The translations under genes and the position numbers were made by a program. Below, one piece after another: positions 9,374-17,060 of a stretch of DNA of 17,290 bases. The first letter of the stretch is position 1. Each line of letters begins with the position of its first letter. The notes under the pieces were generated by a model that saw only the letters and a list, made by a program, of their open reading frames with translations, was not told the origin of the DNA and did no database searches. Source of the stretch: an uncultured Oscillospiraceae bacterium (lineage in GTDB: Bacteria; Bacillota; Clostridia; Oscillospirales; Oscillospiraceae); contig CAKTZP010000031.1 in NCBI GenBank assembly GCA_934636045.1, forward strand, positions 1 through 17,290, given 5' to 3'.

Positions 9374-9387
9374 GGGAAAGCACCTCC
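9371..9387 (-). promoter_or_regulatory. Ribosome binding site deciding the AUC start of infC
   Basis: Minus strand GGAGGTG (9381-9387), 7-nt spacer CTTTCCC, ATC (9371-9373). The strong Shine-Dalgarno at ideal spacing in front of a non-canonical codon is the argument for this start. Known infC genes use AUU or related rare codons for IF3 autocontrol. Confidence 0.75.
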
Positions 9388-9522
9388 GTCTCCATAGAAA
9401 CAAAAAATACGGATGCCGACGGCACCCGCATCGAACCCGCGCAAAGCAGCGCAGAATACTCGATATCAGACCTCTTCGCATGGCTTGAGGTGAGGACGGG
9501 TCGCCGACCTTCTTCGTTTTGC
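9374..9522 (-). promoter_or_regulatory. Leader of the infC operon, probable L20 autoregulatory leader
   Basis: About 150 nt of untranslated RNA between the predicted start near 9522 and the infC codon. It holds several GC-rich complementary segments, for example GGTC/GACC around 9500-9509 and GCGC/GCGC around 9439-9452, and it ends in an intrinsic terminator (9402-9428). Leaders of this operon in low-GC Firmicutes are bound by L20, which favours the terminator over an antiterminator. I have not matched the L20-binding fold base by base; the class is inferred from gene order, terminator and length. Confidence 0.6.
9402..9428 (-). terminator. Attenuator terminator in the infC leader
   Basis: Minus strand: CGGGTGCC (9421-9428) pairs with GGCATCCG (9410-9417) around GTC, one G-U pair, then TA and six U (9402-9407). 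It lies 29-55 nt before the infC start and so must be bypassed for expression of the operon. This implies transcription attenuation. Confidence 0.8.
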
Positions 9523-9528
9523 GGTACG

Positions 9529-9557
9529 ATTATAACATCCGCCCAGCGGTTTGTCAA
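9529..9557 (-). promoter_or_regulatory. Near-perfect sigma-A promoter of infC-rpmI-rplT
   Basis: Minus strand TTGACA (9552-9557), exactly 17 nt, TATAAT (9529-9534). Both hexamers are full consensus, as expected for a ribosomal operon whose output is limited downstream by attenuation. Confidence 0.93.
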
Positions 9558-9610
9558 GGACTTTTTTATGTTTTTTAGTCCCACGCGCAGCAGCGATGCT
9601 GTGATAGGCC

Positions 9611-9639
9611 TTTTCAAAGCGGAAAAACTGTGCTATAAT
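9611..9639 (+). promoter_or_regulatory. Promoter of the lipoprotein-murI operon
   Basis: TTTTCA (9611-9616), 17-nt spacer, TATAAT (9634-9639) preceded by TGC, giving an extended -10 (TGnTATAAT). It diverges from the infC promoter about 80 nt away. The predicted transcript has a leader of about 65 nt. Confidence 0.7.
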
Positions 9640-9664
9640 GATGGGTAGAAGGATACTTACCTTT

Positions 9665-9688
9665 TTCTGCCGCGCTAGGACGGCAGGA
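9665..9688 (+). promoter_or_regulatory. Leader hairpin before the lipoprotein gene, role unknown
   Basis: TTCTGCCG (9665-9672) can pair with CGGCAGGA (9681-9688) around an 8-nt loop. CTTTTG follows and the AAGGAG ribosome site at 9698-9703 comes 9 nt later. The U-tract is only four long, so termination would be weak; RNA stability or translation control is equally possible. Confidence 0.35.
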
Positions 9689-9711
9689 CTTTTGATCAAG
9701 GAGCGAAAGCA

Positions 9712-10485
9712 ATGAAAAAACTGATTTCTTTTGCGGCGGTGCTTGTGCTGCTGCTTGCCCTTGCGGGCTGTGTACAAGACGAGCCGCTGCCGACCGAATC
9801 GGCCGACCCCACCCAGACCACAACCGAAGCACCGACCGAGCCTTCGACGGAAGCTCCCACCACAGTACCGACCGAAGCGCCGGAGACCGTTGTCTGCGCC
9901 GTTTCCGGACAGGGCGCAGCGCTCTACCGCAACGATGTCGGCGAGGTCTGGCTCAACGCATGGGTCACGGTGCGCAACGACGGCGACGCGCCCGTGCAGC
10001 TTCCGCCAATGGATCTGACGGCAAGTGTGAATGGCACGGAGCTCAAGCGCCTTTCCGGCGTGACGGCCTACCCGAATGTGCTCGCGGCAGGGGAGAGCGC
10101 CTGCTACTATGATGAGGTGCGCGTGGACACCGACCAGACCGGCGCAGCCGAGCTGACCTTTACTCTTGCGCCGGAAACGGCGGAGGAGGACAAGCTCGTG
10201 CGCTATACCGTCTCAGAGACGCAGCTGCGCGACTCGGTCTATGGCGGCCTGACCCTGACCGGTAAGGTCAAAAACGAGACGCGAGAGGACAGCAAGGGCA
10301 TGGTCTGCGTTGCGGCGGTGCTTTACGATGAAGACGCTGCGGTGCTGGGTGTCCTGTACGCCTATCTGCCCGACAGGCTGGCCGCCGGACAGAGCGCCGA
10401 CTTTACCCTCGACAGCTTTATGCTCCCCGCCGACGTCCGCAGCGACACCGTCGCCGATATCCAAACCTTCGCCTATCCCGTATAA
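9712..10485 (+). CDS. Surface lipoprotein with Thr/Pro/Glu-rich stalk and FxLYD-like domain
   Basis: 257 residues. The N-terminus MKKLISFAAVLVLLLALAGC is a type II signal peptide with lipobox LALAGC, so Cys20 would be lipidated and the protein held on the outer face of the membrane. Residues about 25-60 form a low-complexity spacer of repeated TEAPTEP-like units. Two beta-sandwich-like regions follow. The second contains LTGKVKNETRED and VAAVLYDEDAAVLG with a following LAAGQSADF, the pattern of FxLYD domains found in clostridial secreted proteins. Ligand unknown. AAGGAG 8 nt before ATG sets the start. murI begins 21 nt after the stop, so the pair share a transcript. Confidence 0.88.
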   Translation: MKKLISFAAVLVLLLALAGCVQDEPLPTESADPTQTTTEAPTEPSTEAPTTVPTEAPETVVCAVSGQGAALYRNDVGEVWLNAWVTVRNDGDAPVQLPPMDLTASVNGTELKRLSGVTAYPNVLAAGESACYYDEVRVDTDQTGAAELTFTLAPETAEEDKLVRYTVSETQLRDSVYGGLTLTGKVKNETREDSKGMVCVAAVLYDEDAAVLGVLYAYLPDRLAAGQSADFTLDSFMLPADVRSDTVADIQTFAYPV

Positions 10486-10506
10486 AGACAGAAAGGAGGC
10501 GCGGCC

Positions 10507-11274
10507 ATGCGTCAAAGACCGATTGCCGTGTTTGATTCCGGCGTGGGCGGCATCAGCGTGCTGCGCGCGCTGCGCCGGGAGCTGCCGGGGGAGAATTTTC
10601 TCTACTTCGGCGATTCCGCCAACGCGCCCTACGGCTCCCGCACGACGCAGGACATTCGCCGCCTGACCATGGCGCATGCCGCATGGCTGCTGGACGAGGC
10701 CAAGGCGTTGGTGCTCGCGTGCAATACTGCCACCTCCGCCGCCATTGACGACCTGCGCGCACAGTATCCCGACCGCATCATCATCGGTATCGAGCCGGCG
10801 CTCAAGCCTGCGCTGCGTGCCTTTCCCGGCGGACGCATCGTGGTCATGGCCACGGAGGCTACGCTCCGTGAGCAAAAATTTGCCGCGCTGATGGCGCAGT
10901 ATTCCAATGACTGCACGATTGTTAAGTGCCCGTGTCCGGGACTGGTTGAATTTGTCGAGCGCGGCGAGCTGCACGGCGCTGCAGTCGAGCAGGAGGTGCG
11001 CAGGAGGCTTGCGCCCGCGCTGACGCCCCGGCCGGATGCCGTGGTGCTGGGCTGCACGCATTTCCCGTTTTTGAAGGATGCCATTCGCACTGTGGCCGGG
11101 CAGGAGCTGTGCTTCTTTGACGGCGCGGAGGGAACGGCGCGCGAGACAAAACGGCGGCTTGAAGACCACGGACTGCTCCTGCCCAAGACCGCAGGGGGGC
11201 AGGTTACGCTAAAGAATAGCGCCGCCGCCCCGGCGCTCACGGCGCTGGAATGGCAGCTGCTGAACGAGCCGTAA
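10507..11274 (+). CDS. murI: Glutamate racemase
   Basis: 255 residues, normal length. Interconverts L- and D-glutamate without cofactor to supply D-Glu for peptidoglycan stem peptides. Seen: FDSGVGGISVL with Asp10-Ser11, YFGDSANAPYG, catalytic Cys72 in ACNTATS and catalytic Cys183 in GCTHFPFL. Both active-site cysteines are intact. AGGAGG at 10494-10499, 7 nt before the ATG. Second gene after the lipoprotein, followed by a terminator. Confidence 0.96.
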   Translation: MRQRPIAVFDSGVGGISVLRALRRELPGENFLYFGDSANAPYGSRTTQDIRRLTMAHAAWLLDEAKALVLACNTATSAAIDDLRAQYPDRIIIGIEPALKPALRAFPGGRIVVMATEATLREQKFAALMAQYSNDCTIVKCPCPGLVEFVERGELHGAAVEQEVRRRLAPALTPRPDAVVLGCTHFPFLKDAIRTVAGQELCFFDGAEGTARETKRRLEDHGLLLPKTAGGQVTLKNSAAAPALTALEWQLLNEP

Positions 11275-11285
11275 CGAATAAAACG

Positions 11286-11320
11286 ACCGGAGACAGGAAC
11301 GATCCTGCCTCCGGTTTTTT
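11286..11320 (+). terminator. Intrinsic terminator after murI
   Basis: ACCGGAG-A-CAGGA (11286-11298), loop ACGA, TCCTG-C-CTCCGGT (11303-11315) with one A/C mismatch, then TTTTTT (11315-11320). The convergent HAD gene ends 2 nt further on. Reading the other way the stem is followed by CGTTTTATT, so it may stop that operon too. Confidence 0.88.
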
Positions 11321-11321
11321 G

Positions 11322-12110
11322 TTAAATCAGTTCAAAATGCCGCAGGGCGTTGGCGACACCGTCATCGTCGCAGTCGTCGGTGACGTAGTCAGCGGCGGCC
11401 TGCGCATCGGGCGTGGCGTTTCCCATGGCGACGCCGATCCCGGCGGCCTGGAGCATGCCGATGTCGTTTTCCGAATCGCCGAAGGAGATGCATTCTTCCG
11501 GAGAAAGACCGTAGCGTGCCAAAATGCCGAGCATGGCGTTGCGCTTGCCGCCTGCCTTGGACACGACGTCGTGTCCGATGGGGAACCACTGCGTGGCGCA
11601 GCAGCCCGGCGCGGCCTCCATGGCCGCTGCGACGCGCGCCCGCGGCAGAAACAGCACAAATTTATAGATTGGGTGCGCCAGCATTGGGCGCAGGTCGCCA
11701 AGCTTCGGCGGCGTCGTGTGGATGGCCGTCAGTGCCTCGGAAACAAGGGGCGTGATACGGTTCATGCGGCTTTCATCCGCGCTGACCGCCCAGCAGCTGC
11801 AGCCCTCGCGTTCGACCCAGTTGACGATGGCCGCGGCGTCCTCCTGCGGGATGGGCGTGCCGTAGAGCAGCTGCCCCGCGGCGTCGTAGGCATCCTGCCC
11901 GTTGTTTGTCAGGTAGCCGTCAAAGGGCATACCGTCGAGCAGATGCTCTGAGACGATCTCAAATTTTGACCGTCCCGTTGCAATGAAGCACAGCACACCG
12001 GCCGCACGCAGCTTTGCAAGGGCCTCCCGCGCCGAGGGCGGGCAGACCTTGGTCTTCAGCGAGACCAGCGTGCCGTCAATGTCAAAAAATGCTGCTTTTA
12101 TCTTTCTCAT
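11322..12110 (-). CDS. HAD superfamily IIB (Cof-like) phosphatase
   Basis: 262 residues from the ATG at 12108-12110. Motif I FFDIDGTL has Asp10 (nucleophile) and Asp12; motif II is in CFIATGRS; motif III is the conserved Lys of VVSKAGGKRNAM; motif IV is SFGDSENDIGML, ending ADYVTDDCDDDGVANAL. This is the Cof/YidA-type architecture with a C2B cap. These enzymes dephosphorylate small sugar phosphates or cofactor intermediates such as PLP or flavin precursors, and the substrate cannot be read from sequence. GGGAG 5 nt upstream supports this ATG over a GTG 6 nt earlier. Last gene of the ecf-truA-clp operon, 11 nt after the Clp gene. Confidence 0.93.
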   Translation of the reverse strand: MRKIKAAFFDIDGTLVSLKTKVCPPSAREALAKLRAAGVLCFIATGRSKFEIVSEHLLDGMPFDGYLTNNGQDAYDAAGQLLYGTPIPQEDAAAIVNWVEREGCSCWAVSADESRMNRITPLVSEALTAIHTTPPKLGDLRPMLAHPIYKFVLFLPRARVAAAMEAAPGCCATQWFPIGHDVVSKAGGKRNAMLGILARYGLSPEECISFGDSENDIGMLQAAGIGVAMGNATPDAQAAADYVTDDCDDDGVANALRHFELI

Positions 12111-12121
12111 GCGCACTCCCG

Positions 12122-14395
12122 TCAGCTTGCTGTGATGGTAACCCTTCCGTCAATGACGGTCAGCGCAATGGCGGAAATGGGGGCCTCGAAGCTGTCGATA
12201 ATCTTTTCGGCAATGCCGTCCTCCAGCTCGCGCTGGATGGTGCGGCGAAGATTGCGAGCGCCGTAGGTAACGGAGTAGGAGACCTTGACCAGATGATCAA
12301 TGATGCTCTCATCCCATGTCAGCGCGACACCGCGCTCGTCAAGATTGGCCTTGAGCTCGCCCAGCATGATCGCTGCAATGCCGCGGAAGTTCTCCTCACT
12401 CAGGCGGTTGAAGCACACGATCTCATCCACGCGGTTGAGAAACTCCGGCCGCAGGAATTCGGACAGCGCCTTCATGGCCTTGTCCTTGCTCTGCTCGGAC
12501 ACGCTGCGTCCGAAGCCGACCGAGCCGTCCTTTCGGTCAGAGCCGGCGTTGGAGGTCATGACGATGACGGTGTTTTCAAAGTTGACCACGCGGCCCTGTG
12601 CGTCGGTGATGCGGCCGTCGTCCAAGATTTGCAGCAGGACGTTCAGCACATCCGGGTGTGCCTTTTCCAGCTCGTCGAAGAGAATGACGCTGTAGGGCTT
12701 GCGGCGGATCTTTTCGGTCAGCTGACCGGCCTCGTCATAGCCGACATAGCCGGGAGGCGAGCCGATGAGCTTGGAGACAGAGTGCCGCTCCATGTATTCT
12801 GACATATCCAGCCGCACCAGCGCGTCCACGGAATTGAACAGCTCGTCGGCCAGACGCTTGACCAGCTCTGTTTTGCCTACGCCGGTTGAGCCGACAAAAA
12901 TGAAGGAAACCGGGTGCTTTTTGGAGGAGATGCCGACACGGTTGCGGCGGATGGCGGAGCAGACCGCGGCAATGGCTTCGTCCTGCCCGACGATGTGCTG
13001 CTTGAGCCGCTCGTCGAGCGAGCGCAGCTGCTCATATTCCTGTGCGCGGATCTTGCTGGCGGGAATTTTTGTCCAGAGCTCGATCACGCGGGCGAGATTC
13101 TCGATGGTCAGCACCGGGGCGGGCTTGGCCTCCAGCTCGGCAATCTCGCTGTCGAGGCGGCAGATGTTGCTGCGCAGCGTGGCAAGACGCTCAAAGCTCT
13201 CATGCTCCGTGTCCTCGGTCAGCAGCCTGACCTCGAGCTGGTAGTCGTCGCGCTCCTTGCGCTTTTCGGCAAGGTCGGAAATTTCCTTCGTATGCAGGTT
13301 CAGGTCGGAGCAGGCCTCGTCGAGCAGGTCGATGGCCTTGTCCGGAAGAAAGCGGTCGGTGATATAGCGCTCCGAGAGGATGACGGCCTGCCGCGCGATC
13401 TCCGGCGTGACGCGCACACCGTGATAGAGCTCGTAGTAATGCGAAATGCCGCGGATGATCGACACGGATTCCTCGATGCTCGGCTCAGCGACCGTGACCG
13501 GCTGAAAGCGGCGCTCCAGTGCGGAGTCCTTTTCGATATACTTCCGGTATTCGGCGAAGGTCGTCGCGCCGATGACCTGAATTTCGCCGCGGGAAAGGGC
13601 GGGCTTCAGGATATTTGCGGCGTTCATCGAGCCCTCTGCGTCGCCCGCGCCGACGAGGTTGTGCACCTCGTCAATAACGAGAATGATATTGCCGCAGGCC
13701 TTGATTTCGGTGATGAGGCTCTTCATGCGGCTTTCAAACTGGCCGCGGAACTGTGTTCCTGCAACGAGAGAAGTCAGATCGAGCAGATAGACCTCCTTGT
13801 CGCGTAGCTTGAACGGCACGCTTCCGGCCACGATGCGCTGCGCCAGTCCCTCGGCGATGGCCGTTTTGCCGACACCGGGCTCGCCGATGAGGCAGGGGTT
13901 GTTCTTCTGGCGGCGATTGAGGATCTGAATGACGCGCTCGGTCTCCGTCTCACGGCCGATGATATTGTCCAGCTTGCCGTCGCGCGCCTTAGCGGTCAGG
14001 TTCAGGCAGTAGGTGTCGAGGAATTTGTGCTTTTTGTTTTTCGGCTTGTCGGGAGCGGGCTCCTTGTGCTCTGTCGTCTCCTCCTTTTTGGGCAGATCGC
14101 TTCCGCCGAACAGGCGGTTCATGTGCGGGAAGGTGGCCGTGCGGCTGCCGACCTCGTCGTCATCGTCGTCGTCCGTGTCCGGCTGCTGCATCAGCGACAT
14201 CATCTCGCCGCTCAGCGCCTCAAGGTCGTCATCGGAAATGCCCATGCGCTGGACGATATCGTCTACCTGCTTGATGCCAAGCTCCTTGGCACACTTGAGA
14301 CAAAGACCTTCATTGGTCGTCTGGCCGTTTTCGACCTTCGTGATGAAAATCACGGCGACGTTCTTCTTGCATTTGCTGCAAAGCTGCGGTTTCAT
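12122..14395 (-). CDS. clpE: ClpE-like Clp ATPase with N-terminal zinc finger
   Basis: 757 residues. Hexameric HSP100 unfoldase that threads substrates into ClpP. N-terminus: four-cysteine zinc finger Cys6-x2-Cys9 and Cys32-x2-Cys35, as in ClpE and McsA, in place of the double Clp N-domain of ClpC. A disordered acidic linker follows (D75-E81, then Lys/Glu-rich to about 120). AAA-1 has Walker A GEPGVGKT at 171-178 and [13 protein letters not shown] short coiled-coil middle region (about 395-440) precedes AAA-2, with GSTGVGKT at 502-509, [13 protein letters not shown] and the ClpP-docking tripeptide VGF at 626-628. The C-terminal D2-small domain contains [22 protein letters not shown] lies 9 nt before the ATG. 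clpE is usually CtsR-controlled and monocistronic; here it is the fifth gene of the operon, and no CtsR box is visible in the 27-nt gap. No clpP, mcsB or ctsR in the window. Confidence 0.9.
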   Translation of the reverse strand: MKPQLCSKCKKNVAVIFITKVENGQTTNEGLCLKCAKELGIKQVDDIVQRMGISDDDLEALSGEMMSLMQQPDTDDDDDDEVGSRTATFPHMNRLFGGSDLPKKEETTEHKEPAPDKPKNKKHKFLDTYCLNLTAKARDGKLDNIIGRETETERVIQILNRRQKNNPCLIGEPGVGKTAIAEGLAQRIVAGSVPFKLRDKEVYLLDLTSLVAGTQFRGQFESRMKSLITEIKACGNIILVIDEVHNLVGAGDAEGSMNAANILKPALSRGEIQVIGATTFAEYRKYIEKDSALERRFQPVTVAEPSIEESVSIIRGISHYYELYHGVRVTPEIARQAVILSERYITDRFLPDKAIDLLDEACSDLNLHTKEISDLAEKRKERDDYQLEVRLLTEDTEHESFERLATLRSNICRLDSEIAELEAKPAPVLTIENLARVIELWTKIPASKIRAQEYEQLRSLDERLKQHIVGQDEAIAAVCSAIRRNRVGISSKKHPVSFIFVGSTGVGKTELVKRLADELFNSVDALVRLDMSEYMERHSVSKLIGSPPGYVGYDEAGQLTEKIRRKPYSVILFDELEKAHPDVLNVLLQILDDGRITDAQGRVVNFENTVIVMTSNAGSDRKDGSVGFGRSVSEQSKDKAMKALSEFLRPEFLNRVDEIVCFNRLSEENFRGIAAIMLGELKANLDERGVALTWDESIIDHLVKVSYSVTYGARNLRRTIQRELEDGIAEKIIDSFEAPISAIALTVIDGRVTITAS

Positions 14396-14422
14396 TGGGG
14401 GATACCTCCTAACTGGGGAAAA

Positions 14423-15490
14423 TCATGGGATATAGCGCGCGGCAGTGCCGCCGGAAATACACCAGACGGTACCGTCGGGGCAGAGACAGAAGGCCTCTGA
14501 CGGGGCAGTGCTGCCGCACGGGGAAAGCTCACGCGTCATTACGCGCAGAGAATCGTCAAATTGAAGGGCAAGATACGCACCGCAAAGCGCGCCCTGCTGC
14601 GGCTCGGCATCGACGGAGGCAAAGGCTGTCTGCATACCGTCCGCAGAAAGCACCTGCACCGTACCGCCCGCCGCAGCGAGGATGCTGCGGCCGTCGTGCG
14701 CCAGCAGGCGGCCGGCGGGAAGGGCGTGCAGCAGCGTGCCATCCATGCGGTAAAGATACAGACCGGTATCGGTGCTGACGCAGAGCGTATCGTTCGACAA
14801 AAAGCAGCTGGTCAGCGGCACGCCGTCGAGCGGCCATGTCGTTGGTGCCTCCTCCGCGTCCGTGCGATAGAGGCAGAGGGTGCTTTGAAAGTCGAGCCTC
14901 TCTTGTCCGAGCGCCGTGACAGCGACCAAGGCCGCGTCCGGCGAGAGCGCGCAGGTGTTCAAAAATGCGGTTTTCGACCGATGACGGAAGCGCAGCGCAC
15001 CGTCTGTGCCGTAGACCTCCAGCACCGCGCGGCTGTCGGGCGCGTCAAAGAGCAGGGCGTAAGCGCCGTCTCCGGCGACGGAGGCATCAAAGAGCGCGCC
15101 GTCCGCTGCACAGAAGTTCGGCGCCGGCGAGCCTGACCAGAGGGCAAGATCCTGCCCGGCGGCGTCAAAGACCAGCAGACGCTCACCGCAGGAGCGGAAG
15201 CGCGGCGCGGCAAACTCGATGGGATACTCCGCTGCCGTGCCGTCTGCGTCATAGACGAACAGTGCATGCTCTGCGGCACAGAGCAGCCGTCCGTCCAAGG
15301 CGGCGAATGTGCCGTCTGCGACCGGGAGCTCCGCAGGGGAGAGCAGCTGGCGCCGCAATGGGTCGAGCAGCGGGGTCGTGAGCGATAAGATCAGGAAAAA
15401 AACGGAAAAAATCAAGGCAAAGGCAATGCCGAAGCAAAGCCATGGGCGGTTTCTCTCTGTCTGCGCCGTGCGATGCACGTTAACGGACAT
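14423..15490 (-). CDS. Membrane-anchored beta-propeller-like protein, function unknown
   Basis: 355 residues from the ATG at 15488-15490. One transmembrane segment at about 17-39 (N-in, C-out expected). The rest is an extracytoplasmic region built of repeated short beta units such as ALFVYDADGTAAEY, VLEVYGTDGALRF, LCLYRTDAEEAP and LYLYRMDGTLLHALPAG. Each unit ends in a turn with Asp-Gly, the pattern of WD40/PQQ-like propellers. It resembles DUF5711-type clostridial proteins, but the match is from memory and weak. AAAGGAAG before 15490 supports this start, which overlaps the truA end by 11 nt; an ATG at 15514 would add eight residues. No catalytic motif seen. Confidence 0.75.
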   Translation of the reverse strand: MSVNVHRTAQTERNRPWLCFGIAFALIFSVFFLILSLTTPLLDPLRRQLLSPAELPVADGTFAALDGRLLCAAEHALFVYDADGTAAEYPIEFAAPRFRSCGERLLVFDAAGQDLALWSGSPAPNFCAADGALFDASVAGDGAYALLFDAPDSRAVLEVYGTDGALRFRHRSKTAFLNTCALSPDAALVAVTALGQERLDFQSTLCLYRTDAEEAPTTWPLDGVPLTSCFLSNDTLCVSTDTGLYLYRMDGTLLHALPAGRLLAHDGRSILAAAGGTVQVLSADGMQTAFASVDAEPQQGALCGAYLALQFDDSLRVMTRELSPCGSTAPSEAFCLCPDGTVWCISGGTAARYIP

Positions 15491-16244
15491 GAAACACTTC
15501 CTTTCCATCGTCATACCAGAGCTGCGTCATGAACAGGCCGCCCGGCGGAACCGTCGGCCCGGCGGCAGTGCGGTTGCCGCTTTTCAAGATCGCGCCGATC
15601 TCCTCCGGGTCGATTTTGCCCTCAGCGGCGTAAACGACCGTTCCGGTCATTGCGCGTGCCATATTATAAAGAAAACCATTTGCACAGATGCGGCAGAAGA
15701 TGAGTTCACCCTGCCGCTCTACCTCAAAATGGTGCACCGTGCGCACCGTGGACTTTACATCCGTACCGACCGAGCGCACGGCGGCAAAATCATGTGTCCC
15801 GACGAATTGCTCCGCAGCGCGGCGCATGATGCGCTCATCCAGATGCTTGGGATAAAACCACGTGCGGTTGACATAGAACGGGTCGCGCATGCGCGAATTA
15901 TAAATTTGGTAGGTGTATTCCTTGCGCACGCAGGAGCCGATGGCGTTAAAGCCGTCGTGCACCTCGCGCGCGTCATAGATCAGAATATCCTGCGGAAGAT
16001 GTGTGTTCAGCGCGTAGGGGAGACGGTCTATTGGGATGCGGCTTTCTGTCCGGAAATTAGCGACGTAGACGCGGGCATGCACTCCGGCGTCCGTGCGGCC
16101 GCAGCCGGTCAGATGCACCGGGTGGCCGACGACGCGCGCGGCGGCAAGCTCAATCGTCTCCTCTACCGTGCGGGCGTTTTTCTGGATCTGCCAGCCGTGG
16201 TAGGCCGTGCCGTCGTATTTGAGAAACAGGGCGATATTTCGCAT
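15480..16244 (-). CDS. truA: tRNA pseudouridine(38-40) synthase TruA
   Basis: 254 residues, normal length. Isomerises uridines 38-40 in the anticodon arm. Catalytic Asp52 lies in GCGRTDAGVHA; also seen are FLKYDGTAYHGWQIQ at the start, RKEYTYQI, HDFAAVRS and ANGFLYNMAR. GGGAGGG sits 6 nt before the ATG, and its far end overlaps the ecfT stop codon. The order ecfA-ecfT-truA is conserved in Firmicutes, where it usually continues into rplM-rpsI; here it continues into an unknown propeller gene instead. Confidence 0.97.
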   Translation of the reverse strand: MRNIALFLKYDGTAYHGWQIQKNARTVEETIELAAARVVGHPVHLTGCGRTDAGVHARVYVANFRTESRIPIDRLPYALNTHLPQDILIYDAREVHDGFNAIGSCVRKEYTYQIYNSRMRDPFYVNRTWFYPKHLDERIMRRAAEQFVGTHDFAAVRSVGTDVKSTVRTVHHFEVERQGELIFCRICANGFLYNMARAMTGTVVYAAEGKIDPEEIGAILKSGNRTAAGPTVPPGGLFMTQLWYDDGKEVFHVR

Positions 16245-16256
16245 GCGCAGCCCTCC

Positions 16257-17060
16257 CTATAGCCCAAAGCAGCGCAGCACGATCACGCCTGCAAGCACCG
16301 CCGCGCCGATGAGCAGCGCGACAATGTCGCCTGTGCGGAAGTGCAGCTGCTTGAGCTTTGTCCGGCCCTGGCCGCCGTGGTAGCAGCGGCATTCCATCGC
16401 CGTAGCCAGCTCATCCGCGCGGCGGAAGGCGCTGACAAACAGCGGCACGAGGATCGGAATCAGCGCCTTGGCGCGCCGGAAGATGTTGCCGGTGTCAAAA
16501 TCCGCACCGCGCGCCTTCTGCGCGGAGATGATCTTGTCGGTCTCCTCAATGAGCGTGGGAATGAAGCGAAGCGCGATGCTCATCATCATCGCCAGCTCAT
16601 GCACGGGAAAGTGCAGCTTCTTCAGCGGGGAGAGGAGGGATTCCAGGCCGTCCGTCAGCGCGATCGGCGAGGTCGTGTAGGTCAAAAGGAACGTGCCCAT
16701 GACCAGCAGCATGATACGCAGGACGAGGAAAAATGCGTTTTTCAGGCCCTCCTTCGTGATGCGAAAAACCCACCACTGCACCAGAACCTCACCGTCAGTG
16801 AAAAACAGGTTCAGTACGGCGGTGAAGAGAATGATGATGAGCAGCGGCTTGAGCCCCTTGAGCAGCGCCTTCGGGCGGATACGCGAAAGCACGACCACGG
16901 CGACCAGAAACGCCGCCATCAGCCCATAGGAGGCGAACCATTTGCATAAAAACAGCGCCACGATGTAGACCACGACCAGCAGGAGCTTCGTGCGCGGATC
17001 AAGCCTGTGCACGACCGTATCTCCCGGGAAATACTGGCCGAGAGTAATATCCTTAAGCAT
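16257..17060 (-). CDS. ecfT: ECF transporter transmembrane (T) component
   Basis: 267 residues, integral membrane protein with several hydrophobic segments (LLLVVVYIVALFLC, LMAAFLVAVVVL, PLLIIILFTAVLNLFF, MLLVMGTFLLTY and a C-terminal VALLIGAAVLAGVIVL). It couples two EcfA ATPases to exchangeable vitamin-binding S components. The coupling helices are visible: KARGAD with Ala183-Arg184-Gly185, and AMECRCYHGGQGRTK with Arg225. The second motif reads Cys-Arg-Cys rather than Ala-Arg-Gly but keeps the key Arg. GGAGG (17070-17074) lies 9 nt before the ATG. It overlaps the end of the ATPase gene by 8 nt and ends with TAG. Confidence 0.95.
   Translation of the reverse strand: MLKDITLGQYFPGDTVVHRLDPRTKLLLVVVYIVALFLCKWFASYGLMAAFLVAVVVLSRIRPKALLKGLKPLLIIILFTAVLNLFFTDGEVLVQWWVFRITKEGLKNAFFLVLRIMLLVMGTFLLTYTTSPIALTDGLESLLSPLKKLHFPVHELAMMMSIALRFIPTLIEETDKIISAQKARGADFDTGNIFRRAKALIPILVPLFVSAFRRADELATAMECRCYHGGQGRTKLKQLHFRTGDIVALLIGAAVLAGVIVLRCFGL

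Noticed and set aside
9374..9481. N-terminal extension of IF3 from the ATG at 9481
   Set aside because: It would translate the terminator hairpin and U-tract of the leader, has no ribosome site, and adds residues unlike any IF3.
12914..13807. 297-codon plus-strand frame inside the Clp gene
   Set aside because: Antisense to conserved AAA-1 and middle-region sequence; a composition shadow with no start signal.
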